Shown: positions 1 to 12,300 of the stretch, in pieces
How the letters are laid out: the number at the start of each line of letters is the position of its first letter
Numbering within the stretch: position 1 is the first letter of the stretch
Notes under the pieces: generated by a model
Database searches by the model: none
The model's input: only the letters and a program-made list of their open reading frames with translations
What the model was told of the DNA's origin: nothing
Assembly: GCA_029851415.1 (NCBI GenBank)
Contig: CM056744.1
Location: 114,949,838 to 115,013,837 of the forward strand
DNA from: Eretmocerus hayati
Lineage: Eukaryota; Arthropoda; Insecta; Hymenoptera; Aphelinidae
Reading direction: 5' to 3'
Length of the DNA: 64,000 bases
Made by a program: the position numbers and the translations under genes

Positions 1-913
1 GAATGCACTTGGGTGGTTTGCATGATTTAAAAAATTGTACCTAACTTATGGATACAAGGATGTCCCGAGCACTGCGGGTTCATCTTTCTTACTTCGCTCG
101 GAAAATATGTTGATAGACGGTAGAAACCGTCGTTTTATATAGTCATGTTCCGAAAAAAGATGAAATGACTGAATTGGAGATGTATTAACTCCATGAAATA
201 ATTTTGGCTGAGTACACAAAACGGATAAACTTAGAGTTGATTTTCGAATTTCATGTAATTTTTTTCTCGATAGCTGGCAGCAGGTCAAAGTCATCATCGT
301 TACCGGGATAAGAATTGTCAGGATAGAATTTAGTTATGAATTTAAGTGGAAACAACGAATGATGGGATAAAACGAAATATAAAAATTCATGGGACTCAAG
401 AAGCAGATTTTCGGATTTCTAGTTGAGTGCCAAATCAATTTCAAATCAATTACGTTGGGCGTGAACGGTCACTCCAATACAGTATTGATTGGTGAGCTAA
501 AACAACATAATAACTAAATTAGTATATAAGAGTACGAATCAATTGCATCTGATTACCATTCTAATCACGACCTCATTTATCTTTCAATCACATTCTGAAA
601 ATCAAGTACGAAATGGAAGAACAAGAGGGTGTACAATCCATCTGACCGAATCAAGATTCAACTCTATCCGTTTCCGTCGTGATTCACACTGAAAAATACT
701 CGGAAGTTGCACAATTTGATTCGGGTGTATCTTGATCGATTACCAAGATTGTGTCAATCCACGACTCGACTTAGGTTTATTATTTCATCTGATACTTTGA
801 GGGTCCATATTTTACCCACCCCATCGCAGCAAACCAACTCTTAGTCTGCACCAGAAATATGATACACATTCACAACAAAATCACAGTAAGTGATTAAAAT
901 TCATCATACTTAC
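1..913. other. intron sequence downstream of prune exon C; nothing recognised
   Basis: This AT-rich stretch follows the splice donor at 909-913 on the minus strand, so it is the start of the next prune intron. I looked for the next prune exon (the C-terminal part of the DHHA2 domain) in all minus frames and did not find one. The open frame at 46-297 minus has no splice sites that would join it and no family resemblance. The remaining coding sequence should lie left of the window. Confidence 0.6.
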
Positions 914-1072
914 TTTAGAAGCCAAAGGATGTGAGCTCGGCGAGTAGACAGCTAAATCCCTTATCATATTTCCATCCTTGAACTTCATGCCCACCAATAC
1001 GCAAGCATCACAAGATCTCGACGAGCAGAACGCTTTGAGCGCTTCCTCAGCACCGTCTAGTTGTAGAAACTC
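914..1072 (-). CDS. prune: prune-like exopolyphosphatase, internal exon C (53 codons, DHHA2 domain)
   Basis: This exon encodes 53 residues beginning EFLQLDGAEEALKAFC and ending SSHPLASK. Prune proteins of the DHH superfamily are cytosolic enzymes that cleave short-chain polyphosphate and cyclic nucleotides. This part corresponds to the DHHA2 domain segment that human PRUNE1 has around its FLQ...FC and LAIF motifs; here they read FLQ, AFC and DLAVYSP. A strong acceptor (ttggtttcag) abuts 1072, and a consensus donor (GTAAGT) lies at 909-913 as cttac on the plus strand. Both borders are phase 0, and exon B ends in phase 0, so the two join in frame. Assignment rests on the combined reading of three exons; a bioinformatic search was not possible. 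The preceding intron is 18.5 kb. Confidence 0.82.
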
Positions 1073-4000
1073 CTGAAACCAAGTTGAATCCCACAAGTTC
1101 GAATTTAGAAGCTGGATCTCATCTTGCAAGCGTTTTGTCTTATATCCATCAGTCGGACAGAGGACAAGTGAAAACTAAAAGTTGTACAAGCCCGCAAAGT
1201 CAACTTGCTCGCTGTTTTACTTATACGAGACGAAAGTTTCGTTTGGTCGAGGAGTGTGGACAATTTACTTTTTTCCGTCTCTTGTTCTTGGGAAAGAAAG
1301 TTGAGTCTGCGAGTTTTGGGTTGTGTAGAGTATGAGTAGAAAGAATTGGTATAAGTTGAGGTGGGAGTCTTCGTTCATTTCCAAGATATTTGGTATGCGG
1401 GATCTCGGGTTGGAGTATGTTGGGATCTTGAGTAGCTGCGAAAGTCGACACTAGTAATTATCCAAATCCGACAGGAATGCGATATCAGTGAAGAGGTGGA
1501 TTTTTGATATCATGGAAGAATCTCATTTTGTTTCGAAACGATTTGGTGCCAGGTCGTTTATTTAGCACTTCCGCCGAGTGGTTTTGTAGGAACCATCGGA
1601 AATAGCCATGTTCCCGAGAAAAATTCTATGATTCAAAATCGTAAATACTGATATGGAACTTCTAATGAATTGTTTCATATCGTGTGTTCGATGGCGATGA
1701 ATATTTTTTGGGGGAAAGGACATCATGCACGTAACTCTTCTAGCATCAAATCCGTCATACTGCTCTTAGTTTTTCGTACCAATATAGCACAGCCGGAACG
1801 ACGATGGGAAGCAAATATCATCGAAGTCTCAAAAAATAGGAGCATGAACTGCAGTTGTCATTTCTTGCTTTCTGGTTTCACGATGCGACCTGTTCATCCA
1901 GAATCACACTCTAATAATATCCTCAGTCGTAATCACCTTGCTAGCTAAGTTTGTCATGGACATGAATGATGAGTCAGAAAAGATTCTACCGTCATATAGT
2001 TGCAACATTTGGAGATAAGAGGGCCAAGATCCAGACTAGCCCATTCACGGAAAACTGCCTTTGCTGTGAACGAGTTCACAATAAATTGGCTCTCCGTGTA
2101 GCGATTCATTTTCATAATCCGACTAGGGTATCCATTATGCAATCGAACGAAAATTTTGATAGGAACGAAAGAGAGGATTCTCATTTTCTCACTGATTCAT
2201 TCCATCAATTTCCAAAAAAATTTGAAAGAAATAATATATTGCCACCCTCGACGCAGAAAAACACTCTTCATTGTTCTCCCATTGTATTAAGGAAGGTGAC
2301 GTGTTTTTCTTCGTCGAGGGCGTCGATATACAAACTCATTTTGGTACAACTGCCGGTATCGTGACTTTAATAATAATGCAGGTTAGTTAGAAGGACAAAG
2401 TCAAAATCAATGCAATTTAGTATTTTTGTTGCCATTTAGAGAATCTACTATCCCGATTGATAAGAATATGTGTAGCGTATACGAATGAAATTACGTATGA
2501 TGAATTCCCGCTGAATATGGCATGGTACGTGCGCAGATTTTCAAACAAAAGTCCATAATATGATGGATATACAATAATTGCAACTTGCAAGCATGTTGCA
2601 CGCAAATGTCTCTGTGAAACGAGCAAACATGCCGATGTACAGTGAGTAGGAAATCTCTCTATGGTTTCTGATTATGCATAAGAAATTAATGAATTTCACA
2701 TACCCGGGGTAAATAATTTCTATTCCACTAGTGTGTTCAACAAAGCGATTGAAGCAATCAATTCGTTGAAACTAGTTCCTACATATCATTGTTACTCAAT
2801 AGTCGATGAGATTCAGACTATAAAGTGAAGCCCTGATGCGAAATGGATCCACAATTGATTTCTCTCATTCAAATATCGATCAGATACATAACATAGAAAT
2901 GTAATAAATAGACAAATAGATCTTACTCGAATTCCACCAAACGGATACATCCCTCATCAATCAGCTCGTCTACAAACGCAAGAACAACATCCCCATAAGC
3001 TTCACTCGTAATCCTACCAATCTGTCGAATCTTATCCACCCTAACCTTCCAAAACTTGTCGTATCTCGTATTACACATACTCAGCTATATAACCATCCCA
3101 AAAAACTTTTCAGACGTAACAGCTATCTTTCTACACTCAAACCCCATATCATCGATCACCATCACCTTCGCAAAAAGCTTCAATACCACACGCCCCAACC
3201 CTAACCTAAAAACTTGTCGCGCCAATTCACAGCTCGTTCCCAGCCCACACACCCTAACCTATAAACAACTTTGGCAAAGCGATGCTTCCCAAAAACGGGG
3301 TGCAGGATTAAAAGTTGCAAAGCGTGTAACATTGCGTTGGATCAAGCGTGGCTTTAGCCTACTCAAACGATACGCAGTGAAAAAGAACCAAGCCAACCAG
3401 AAGCTTAGCCTAGCATGAAAAACGAAACACGAGGGGTACGGGTCAGAAAGCTTGGTTAACTTTTTCAATTATCATCGGGCATTCTCGCGCGCTCCATTTG
3501 CCACTTTACTATAGCTCACCCGATTTCACGTGGTAGAATTCGATTCTGGATACAAGGTATGCTCTTTACCAGGGTATCTACTGTGTAGTAGTGTTATATG
3601 GTGTATAGGTTATGTATACCCTTTTTTAGAGTTACGGAGCGGAGTTAATCGAGCGCGTAAGCAAACTGCGACGAAATGCAGATTCTCAAGATGGGTCTAG
3701 GTCCGATACCTAAGATGTGTTTTATTAGAGATGGTTGTAGAGCATGGAACGCTTCGCTGAATTTAAATGAGCCTCGCGTCTTATGGTGCGTCTGTATAAT
3801 CTATATAGAGGCTGGATTAGTTGCGAGAGATGGATTAGTCTGATGTGGCAGATGATAGATATATGGATGTATATATAGTATGACGTTGATGGTCGATAAT
3901 GGCGAAGAGATCGTTGAGGAGGTGGTTGAAGGTGGGCTTTGTCTTTGGTTAGAGGGGAGGTAATTGAATTTTGAAGATTAGGGGTTTGGGACGACGACGA

Positions 4001-4727
4001 CGACGACGTGGACTTGCGCTTGTTTCATGCTGATGAGACGCGTTGGGATATGGATAGATTAATCTTGTTGTATACTCTTGCGAGTTTGACCTTTTTCTCG
4101 ATAAGATAAAGATATTAAGAATCACCGGGTCTGAGTGGGCGTGGGTTGAAATTGATAAGAAGGATAGAATAATTGAGCATTCGTGTTATTTTTCAATTCG
4201 TTCCCTGAGGAAATTTCTCTCAATCAGCGGTAGACGTCTTCTGACGAGAAAATCTAGTTTTTTTCTCTACGAATACCAGAAGAGTCTATGTGAAGATACT
4301 CGTAAGTCCAAAAATTTAAATTTCAAAAGAAATATCGATCTGTTTTTTTCCATGCAAGATTGTTGGTGTCGAGAAAAGTCAGTATCGGTATCGGTATCAT
4401 GATTTTCTTTGTCAATCTAAGCTGGACCTAGGATAAAATGAATTCACGGAATGTGACAGGCCCACGGAGTTTGATATGATTTTGTTTTAGTGATACAATC
4501 GTAATTTTCAGTTGACTATGAGTTGAGTATTCAGCTCAAGAATTTCTGAATGTTTGATAAGCAAACTTATGGAATAGCTCACTTTTTATTTTCAGATAGA
4601 TTAATCAATGCATAACAATCAGATCATACTATGACTGACCCACAGCTATACATGATGAGTGTATGTACCTACGTGACTTAACCGAAGGTTTAGTTTATAA
4701 CTGATCACGAAATTGATTGGGATTGTA
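1073..4727. other. prune intron, left part; C-rich/G-rich skew island at 2925-4030
   Basis: No gene or transposon end was recognised here. Reading the plus strand, about 2925-3450 is rich in A and C and poor in G (runs such as ccaaccctaacctaaa). About 3560-4030 is the opposite, rich in G (aggtggttgaaggtgggc). The switch lies near 3480-3560. The open frames in this stretch (for example 3056-3418 plus, and a minus frame ending near 2923) lack signal, domain or splice support. Similar islands recur through the window. Confidence 0.5.
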
Positions 4728-4730
4728 TTA

Positions 4731-5729
4731 AAGGACCCCGCCATAAATGATAGGATTTCGGGTTTCAGCTAATTTTGCTGAATCGGGGATCAAATGATAG
4801 AGCTCGACGAGCTCATCAGAAGTCTCCACTATCGTGAAGCCTGAAAAATTCTCATTCGTGAGTTATTCGATCAGAAAGTTGTCGATTTCACCAAGTGAAA
4901 ATAGGGTTACGGCATCAATCGAACAATAACATACGTCCGGATTCGCTCGGCCGTCGAGTTTTCCCCGGCATAGTGAATCTGATGGGGTAAGAATATGTGT
5001 TTGTCGCGGAATCCACCGATTATCTCAAGAGAATCTTTGGCCACTGCAACTTTTGCCGAACATTTCTTTGAAAACAAAAGGGCGAAACGCGCGGGAAAAT
5101 CTCATCAGCTCGGCCGGCCTATGGCACATCGTCCATGAGAATTCAAAGAGAATCACAAGAAACCACGTAAACTGCGCTGATAAAAGTCGCGGCTAATACG
5201 ACTTTTTTGCTCTCGATACACGGACGATATGCCTCCGTTTTTTCACGTGGCGAGGGCGCATTTCAAACTTCGAAATATTGACGGTTTTTCAGGAAACGCA
5301 TCATCCGCACTTGCACACTCGGATTACTATATATGCCATAGGCCGGCCGAGCTGATAAGATTTTTCCGGGCGTTTCGCCCTTTTGTGTTTAAAGAAATGT
5401 TCGGCAAAAGTTGCAGTGGCCAAAGATTCTCTTGAGATAATCGGTGGATTGCGCGACAAACACATATTCTCACCCCATCAGATTCACTATGCCGGGCAAA
5501 ACTCGACTGCCGAGCGAATTCGAACGTATGTTATTGTTCGATCGATGCCATAACCCTATTTTCACTTGGTGAAATCGACAACTTTCTGATCGAATAACCT
5601 CACGAATGAGAAATTTTCAGGCTTCACGATAGTGGAGACTTTTGATCAGCTCGTCGAGCTCTATCATTTGATCCCCGATTCAGCAAAATTAGCTGAAACC
5701 CAAAATCCTATCATTTATGGCGGGGTCTT
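4731..5729. mobile_element. foldback MITE of about 1 kb, arms about 480 bp, TSD TTA or TA
   Basis: The left end reads aaggaccccgccataaatga and the right end is its reverse complement with few changes. The inverted arms continue inward for almost the whole element: aggcc ggccgagct type segments occur at 5108-5120 and mirrored at 5338-5352. The centre of symmetry is near 5230. The flanks share TTA (4728-4730 and 5730-5732), which could also be read as TA. There is no coding capacity, and the ORF at 5229-5435 is one arm of the palindrome. The 3-bp TTA would suit a PIF/Harbinger-mobilised element, but the superfamily is not certain. Confidence 0.85.
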
Positions 5730-5732
5730 TTA

Positions 5733-6366
5733 TCAGTCCACGGATTGATCATAGTTTGCTCAGCATTGATTACCGTGCCATACGGACAAGACTTATTTTG
5801 TGAGTCTCCCGAGATTATTGGTACACTCTATGAATCCTGACTTGACCTCGTCGTGAGAACAATCGACCGTGACACTGAGAACAGAATATTGCAGTTCGAA
5901 CAGTATGGCTGCATTGTAACGTTGTATTGCTGTCAGACCAATACTAGATTTTCGACACAGCATCATGATTTGTTATTGCCGTTAAATAACCTCAAAAAAT
6001 CTTTGGATTATAATAATCCCTCGCCGCTATGATTACGTGCGAAAATTAGATGGCTTTCCTGGTAAAATAATCGTAATATGACTGTGATTCCATCGAGTAT
6101 CAAAGTATTTGAAATATATGGGCCATTGTTATTTATTTTGGCTGAAATACTAGATAATCATTCCAATGGCTTCGCATAGTGACAAAATTGGTATTGCTCT
6201 CCTGGCTATACCACTTTTTGGTCGCATGACGAATGGCATGGCCGTGCGACCAAGGATTTTTTCTCAGTGGACAATATCCTGTCCACGGTTACTCGGTGAA
6301 CCGGTACCAAACCAGGATTACCAGGCATTTATACGCATAATTTTGGTGAATCACAATCATTTTTGG
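5733..6366. other. intron sequence, nothing recognised
   Basis: This is prune intron sequence between the 4731-5729 foldback and the host element that starts at 6369. It has no repeat end, no exon with splice support and no domain. The short ORF at 6166-6369 shows nothing protein-like. Confidence 0.5.
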
Positions 6367-6926
6367 TAAGGTGAGTTTACCCAACATGACCCCCTTTGGG
6401 CCGTTATGCCAATAGTTTTGGCCCGCTTCGATATTTTTCAACCTACTTTATCGGATTTCAAAGCTTGTTTCAAGACCTTTAAGACGAGCTAAAGTGAGTT
6501 TAATCTGAACCAACCAAGCCCGAGCTACTACGATTTTTTCAAGAAGTGATTTTTTGCGAGTTTGCAAAAGTTTGTACTCAACATGCCCCCATCAAACCAT
6601 TTTTCAATAAGACTAGTCTACTTAAACATTTTTCAATGTACTTCAACTCATTTTGAAGCTTGATTAAAGACCTTCAAAATGAGTTAAAGTACGTTCAATG
6701 TTGATGAACTCGAGTCAAGCTGACTTATTAGTTTTCTCAAAGAAAACGATGTGAATCAGCGATAAAGTGCATCAAATTGTCTTTTATCGGTGTGCGACCA
6801 CATCAGGAGCTCTCCGCCGATCCAAAATACTATTCTGTCGTGATAAACACGTTCTGAATGGTAAAAGAAAATCGTACCGCACACTCCTTCGAAATAACAG
6901 TATGAGGGCGTCCCGAGTAAAAAAGA

Positions 6927-7093
6927 TTAATAGATTATAATATATTATAATATATTATAATATATTATGATATATTATAATAGATTATAATATATTGTGG
7001 ATAATATATTATAATATATTATAATCTATTATTGTGATAATATATTATAATATATTATAATATATTATAATAGATTATAATATATTATAATAT
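6927..7093. repeat. ttataatata tandem array, left arm of element A
   Basis: Near-perfect repetition of a 10-bp unit (ttataatata with tagat variants) for about 165 bp. The same array is present inverted at 12808-12942, close to the other end of element A. Subterminal arrays of this kind often serve as transposase-binding or structural sequence; here that is inference. Confidence 0.9.
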
Positions 7094-8276
7094 GTCATCA
7101 TATTTCTGTCGTTAAGTGGAATGTCGGTGGATTGTGGTGCAGAATCGAATTTGATCAAATCCCAAAGTCGGACATGGCTGAAGCAGTCCTTGCCAGCCCT
7201 TATTTCATTTGCAAAGTTATAGGACCATGTATACTTATACATGGTTATAATATAGTCATAGAAATACGGTTTATTTGGTTGCTGGATGATACGATCAAAT
7301 GAGGTGAAAAACTAAATTTTTTGGGGTCCCAAAACCACAATAACTGTCCAACTTCTCACATTATTGGTGCAGTTGAGCTCTGTGAGCATGAGAATAAGAT
7401 GAAAAAAATGCCATCGTGGTATATGTCACTCAACAAATAATAGTTTTTAATCAAGGGAAATCGGCCTCCTTAAGGGTTGTATAGCATTCCACTGAGGTCT
7501 CGAATTTCAACCCTTTTCAATTTTTTTAGACAGATTTTACTCGTTAGGAGTGACAGCAAAGTACCCGAGCTACATCGGCGTGAGGGCTAACTTATTAGGT
7601 GAAAATTGCATGCTGTTAGGATTCAACAGTCTCGATAGCTTTTTAACGAGATGTAATGAAAAATCATTTAATAAGGAAAAACTGTGATCTAGTTCCGTTT
7701 TTCGAAAACCCGCGACTCTCGTGGTTTGCTGGATTTCTACCGATTAAGGGTCGAAATTTTTGTACATTTAAAACTGAGAGTAATGAATAATTTTTCAATC
7801 AATTCTTTGATGAAGTATTTTTGTATTAACAAACACACCTCGTATCAACATTTGTAATGATATTCATCTTGTCTCTCCGATGGAATGGATACTCTGATGA
7901 TTCATCATGATATCTCGAATTTGTAATTACAAACACCTCATATGAGTAGTTCCACGCGAAAGCGACCCACAAAAAAGGGTCATGTCTCAGATCCTTTTGT
8001 AAACATTCTTATTCGATCCTATGGTACAAAATATGAACTTTTCACTACGTAAGGGGTCCCAAAAAAATTTTTTGGTCTCATCGCGAGAATTTTCGAAAAT
8101 GAAGTGAAATACATTTTCTTAAAATTCTAGCAGCTTTTTTGCACTAAAATGCGAATAAGTCGAGTTTGCTCCCAGATAAAGATATGCGGCTTGCGGCATT
8201 CGAAAGGTCTTTTAAAAACCTATCAAAACCGCTATTGAAACGTTGTTTCTGGGGTTATGGGCAGCCTGTACAAGCA

Positions 8277-10153
8277 ATGAAGCTGAAACTGGCCGACGGA
8301 CTTGGCCGACGGACAGGGACGAAACGGTACCCCGGAAAAAGTGGGGCCGGGGCCCCATTATGCCAGTATCCACCGAATATTTTACTCAAGCGGCGAATAA
8401 ATATTCGAGTATAGTACCATTCTGAGTGCTTATAATCGTTGACAAACATACGAAATCGAAAATGACGGGGTGGGGTGAAGGCCGGTGGGCCAATAGGGTC
8501 TAGAATTTGGCAATCAGCCGAACAACCCGGAATGAGTTCAAAGCAACAGATTGTGTATAACTCGACTTCCAGGGATTCTCCCTTCGTGAGAATGGAATTA
8601 ATTGATAGGTTATGGCCAAGCGCATCGATGCTGAGAGTTTCAGCATTCAAGATTAGGGTTAACGGTATATTCTAACCTCAAAACTTCGTGCGAAACTCGG
8701 TTTTGCTCAGCAAATCGCGTATATCTCGACTCCCAAGGATTCTCCCTTCGCGAAAGTGGTGTCAAATGAAAGGTTATGACCGGGAGCATTGATTCTGAGA
8801 GCCTGAGCAATCAACATTAGGGTTAACGGGGTATTCTAACCTCAAAACTTTGCGTGAAAGTAAATTCCGATCAGCGAATTGCGTATATCTCGAGTTATAG
8901 GAATTCTCCCTTCACGAGAGTGGTGTCAAACGATAGGTTATGGCCAAGCGCATCGATGCTGAGAGTTTCAGCATTCAAGATTAGGGTTAACGGGATATTC
9001 TAACCTCAAAACTTCGTGCGAAACTCGGTTTTGCTCAGCAAATCGCGTATATCTCGACTCCCAAGGATTCTCCCTTCGCGAAAGTGGTGTCAAATGAAAG
9101 GTTATGACCGGGAGCATTGATTCTGAGAGCCTGAGCAATCAACATTAGGGTCTCTGGATCATAACCTATCATTTGACACCCCTTTCGCGAAGGGAGAATC
9201 CTTGGGAGTCGAGATATACCCGATTTGCTCAGCAAAACCGAGTTTAGCACGAAGTTTTGAGGTTAGAATACCCCGTTAACCCTAATGTTGAATGCTGAAA
9301 CTCTCAGCGTCGATGCGCTTGGCCATAACCTATCGTTTGACACCACTCTCATGGAGGGAGAATTCCTATAACTCGAGATATACGCAATTCGCTGATCGGA
9401 ATTTACTTTCACGCGAAGTTTTGAGGTTAGAATACCCCGTTAACCCTAATGTTGATTGCTCAGGCTCTCAGAATCAATGCTCCCGGTCATAACCTTTCAT
9501 TTGACACCACTTTCGCGAAGGGAGAATCCTTGGGAGTCGAGATATACGCGATTTGCTGAGCAAAACCGAGTTTCGCACGAAGTTTTGAGGTTAGAATATC
9601 CCGTTAACCCTAATCTTGAATGCTGAAACTCTCAGCATCGATGCGCTTGGCCATAACCTATCGTTTGACACCACTCTCGTGAAGGGAGAATTCCTATAAC
9701 TCGAGATATACGCAATTCGCTGATCGGAATTTACTTTTGCGCGAAGTTTTGAGGTTAGAATAGCCCGTTAACCCTAATGTTTAATGCTCACACTCTAAGC
9801 ATCGATGCGCTCGACCATAACCTATCAATTAATTCCATTCTCACGAAGGGAGAATCCCTGGAAGTCGAGTTATACACAATCTGTTGCTTTGAACTCATTC
9901 CGGGTTGTTCGGCTGATTGCCAAATTCTAGACCCTATTGGCCCACCGGCCTTCACCCCACCCCGTCATTTTCGATTTCGTATGTTTGTCAACGATTATAA
10001 GCACTCAGAATGGTACTAAACTCGAATATTTATTCGCCGCTTGAGTAAAATATTCGGTGGATACTGGCATAATGGGGCCCCGGCCCCACTTTTTCCGGGG
10101 TACCGTTTCGTCCCTGTCCGTCGGCCAAGTCCGTCGGCCAGTTTCAGCTTCAT
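8277..10153. mobile_element. element M: foldback with 9-bp TSD gtacaagca and internal satellite
   Basis: The left end is atgaagctgaaactggccga and the right end is its complement. The 9-bp direct repeat gtacaagca flanks both sides (8268-8276 and 10154-10162). The other arm of element B (about 10920-10940) preserves the unoccupied version of the same place, which confirms a clean insertion. About 380 bp of unique arm on each side (8277-8660, 9780-10153) encloses an array of about 163-bp units in opposite orientations. A 9-bp TSD is typical of Mutator/MULE and Foldback-type elements; family membership is inferred from TSD length only. Confidence 0.88.
8661..9779. repeat. ~163-bp satellite-like array, inverted about position 9155
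   Basis: Units share the phrases cctcaaaact, gcgtatatctcgac, ggattctccctt, ggtgtcaaa and attagggttaacgg. Two unit types alternate: one with cgggagcattgattctgag, the other with ccaagcgcatcgatgctgag. About three units run rightward from 8661 to about 9150, and nearly four inverted units run from about 9165 to 9779. The ORFs in this stretch are all fragments of the repeat. Confidence 0.88.
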
Positions 10154-10162
10154 GTACAAGCA

Positions 10163-10934
10163 AAAGTGTAAAAATCACTAAACAGTGACTTTCTCAGTTG
10201 CCTATTTTTTTCAACTTTTGAAAATCACATATTTGATGTAAGATTCTGTGTTCTTCCAGAAAAAAGTGGTCCCGATTTTCTTTTCCGACGTCTAAGGCCT
10301 GTTTCTTCAAATTTTCGCAAACCTATTTTTTAGGCAGTTTGGAATCGTCTGTTTACTGCGCATGCGCAGGAATCTAGACTGTTGGAACCAATTCCATTGG
10401 GAAGCCAAGAAAATTCCCTTCAAAATGACCACTTGGCAAAGTCAATTTCATGAATTTGGCTCGGAGTTACAGCCTACAAAAGATGAAGCTTCAGCTCGAG
10501 TGCGTCAATAGGCAAACGATACATCGGACCAGAGATCGTGCCCGAATTTTCCTACTATTGTCGCGGTGTCTCCGATCCACCTCTTGTTGGTTATCGAGAT
10601 TCGGTGGTCTTTCAAACGTTGTAGCTCCGAGCCAAATTGATGAAATTGACTTTGCCAAGTGGTCATTTTGAAGGAAATTTTCTTGGCTTCCCAATGGGAT
10701 TGGTTCTAACAGTCCAAATTCCTGCGCATGCGCAGTAAACAGACAATTCCAAACTGCCTAAAAAATAGGTTTGCGAAAATTTGAAGAAACAGGCCTTAGA
10801 CGTCGGAGAAGGAAATCGGGACCACTTTTTTCTGGAAGAACACAAAATTTTACATCAAATATGCGATTTTCAAAAATTGAAAAAGATAGGCAACTGAGAA
10901 ACTCACTGTTTAGTAATTTTGACACTTTTGCTCA
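10163..10934. repeat. palindromic core of element B with two NRF-1-type sites
   Basis: Left and right halves are inverted copies (for example cagttgcctatttttttcaac mirrored near 10860-10895), with the centre near 10550. Each half carries ctgcgcatgcgcag (10356-10369 and 10722-10735), a match to the NRF-1/erect wing consensus. The phrase ttcaaaatgaccacttgg (about 10421 and 10662) recurs in the hAT foldback at 13.4 kb. Confidence 0.8.
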
Positions 10935-11473
10935 CACAGGCTGCCCATAACCCCAAAAACAACTTTTCAATAGCGATTTTGATAGGTTTTCGAAAGACCT
11001 TTCGAATGCCGCAAGGCGCATATCTTTATCTGGGAGCAAACTCGACTTATTCGCATTTTAGTGCAAAAAAGCTGCTAGAATTTTAAGAAAATGTATTTTA
11101 CTTCATTTTCGAAAATTCTCGCCATGGGACCAAAAAATTTTTTTGGGACCCCATAGGTAGTGAAAAGTTCATATTTTGTACCATAGAATCGAATAAGACT
11201 GTTTACAAAAGGATCTGAGACATGACCCTTTTTCGTGGGTCGCTTTCGCGTGGAACTACTGATATAAGATCGTGTATGAATTTATTGAGTATTGAATATT
11301 CACAATAATGAAATTTCGAATAGATACAAACAACTATGTACAAATTATAAATATCGAATATGTGTATTGCGTAGGTTTTCAATTCCAAGCGACGAATTTA
11401 TTATATTAATATATTTTGAAAAAGGGTTTTAGAAGTAAATTCTTCAAGATCTCGCAACTTCAATGGTTCGGCA

Positions 11474-11995
11474 CTAGAGCACCTTTCTCAAATGATGAGG
11501 CATTTCCCACATGTAGTCATCAATTCTAGTCAGAGGGTTAATTGACTTCACATGAGATACATTGACGAGCAAAAAAGAATTTTGCTCTTTTATCGGCAAA
11601 ATATGCTCAACCCTAATCCTTGTCTCTACGTGAACTATAACCTGATTGTGTTCAACTTTGAGTGGAACCAAGTAAAGGAACTTGTCGCCCCGATAAGTCG
11701 CAAATACTTTGACAATGCCGTAAATATGGTCACCATTCTTCAACTGTAAATGGACATAGAATGTGTTAGTTTTCAACAGTTTATACTCCATAGAGGTAAA
11801 AGTGATACCATTAATCTTAGCTCTGGAATATAAGTCCAAGTCAGCGATGGAATCAAAATGTTCTTCTAACTCTAACAACTCATCTAACTTCAAACTATTC
11901 AAGGAAGTGATTGGCTGGCCCGGAATTGGAAAAATTGTGTCTCCACTACTCACGATTTTTATTATATCAAATCCAAATCCACACGGATCTCAGAA
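11474..11995 (-). pseudogene. C-terminal remnant of an insect transposase-like protein (element A)
   Basis: An open frame of about 170 residues ends at a stop at 11474. The methionine-like first codon is GTG, so it is best read as an open remnant rather than from a true start. Visible features are an acidic, leucine-rich start (LKLDELLELEEHFDSIADL), then YSRAKINGITFTSMEYKL and KNGDHIYGIVKVF, and a basic end PHHLRKVL. This layout, with a beta-rich segment carrying a YG.I motif and ending in a short basic tail, reminds me of the C-terminal end of CACTA-like, DUF4218-type transposase proteins in animals. That is a weak family assignment. The frame lies inside element A and continues the sense of the 12001-12300 frame just upstream. 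Confidence 0.4.
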
Positions 11996-12000
11996 GGGAA

Positions 12001-12300
12001 TTAGGAAGATTTGATCCAACACTTGCATTCGATTGGGGGGTATGCTTTCATCGCGTGGATGGATAATGGTCTGATTGAATTCGAGTGGCTCGGAAAATCA
12101 ACCGTTCTATTTTGGTTATTTCTATCGACCCTAGGAAAGCATCTCCGATAATCTTGAAAGACATACGACTGTTTATCGAGAGTAAATTCAATGTATTGAT
12201 TATATAGACGGCTCCCGACCAAAACGGTATGAGTCCATTTTTCCCATTTCTGGCAAATTAGCTTCAAAGTTTTCTGGCGATAGAAAATTCGGATTGTCAT
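12001..12300 (-). pseudogene. transposase-like coding remnant upstream of the 11474 frame
   Basis: This is a 99-residue minus-strand frame with a true ATG, inside element A and just 5' of the 11474-11995 frame but in another register. It begins MTIRIFYRQKTLKLICQKWE and is basic. One of the repeated 19-bp motifs of this element (ggtatgagtcca) falls inside it at about 12225. I do not recognise a domain. It is plausible only as frameshifted transposon coding sequence and may be chance. Confidence 0.25.

Larger units (their letters stand above)
7943..11262. mobile_element. element B: foldback with ~325-bp arms and palindromic core, TA TSD
   Basis: The left end reads tgagtagttccacgcgaaag and the right end is its complement (ctttcgcgtggaactactga). 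TA flanks both sides (7941-7942 and 11263-11264). The arms 7943-8267 and 10935-11262 are inverted copies, and the core 10163-10934 is a further palindrome with its centre near 10550. The terminal sequence resembles that of the 33751-36232 element (TGAG[TC]AGTTC), so the two probably belong to one TA-targeting family. No coding region is visible. The left arm is interrupted by the 8277-10153 element. Confidence 0.8.

Noticed and set aside
2923..3080. Minus-strand frame reading KIRQIGRITSEAYGDVV with a donor-like end, possible prune exon
   Set aside because: Exons B and C already join in frame and align contiguously with the family. The frame lacks a clear acceptor and lies in a G-rich (minus sense) skew block.
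8661..9779. Repeated TTAGGGTT phrases suggesting telomeric repeat
   Set aside because: TTAGGG occurs once per 163-bp unit and is not tandem. Insect telomeres usually use TTAGG arrays, so this is a coincidence inside a satellite.
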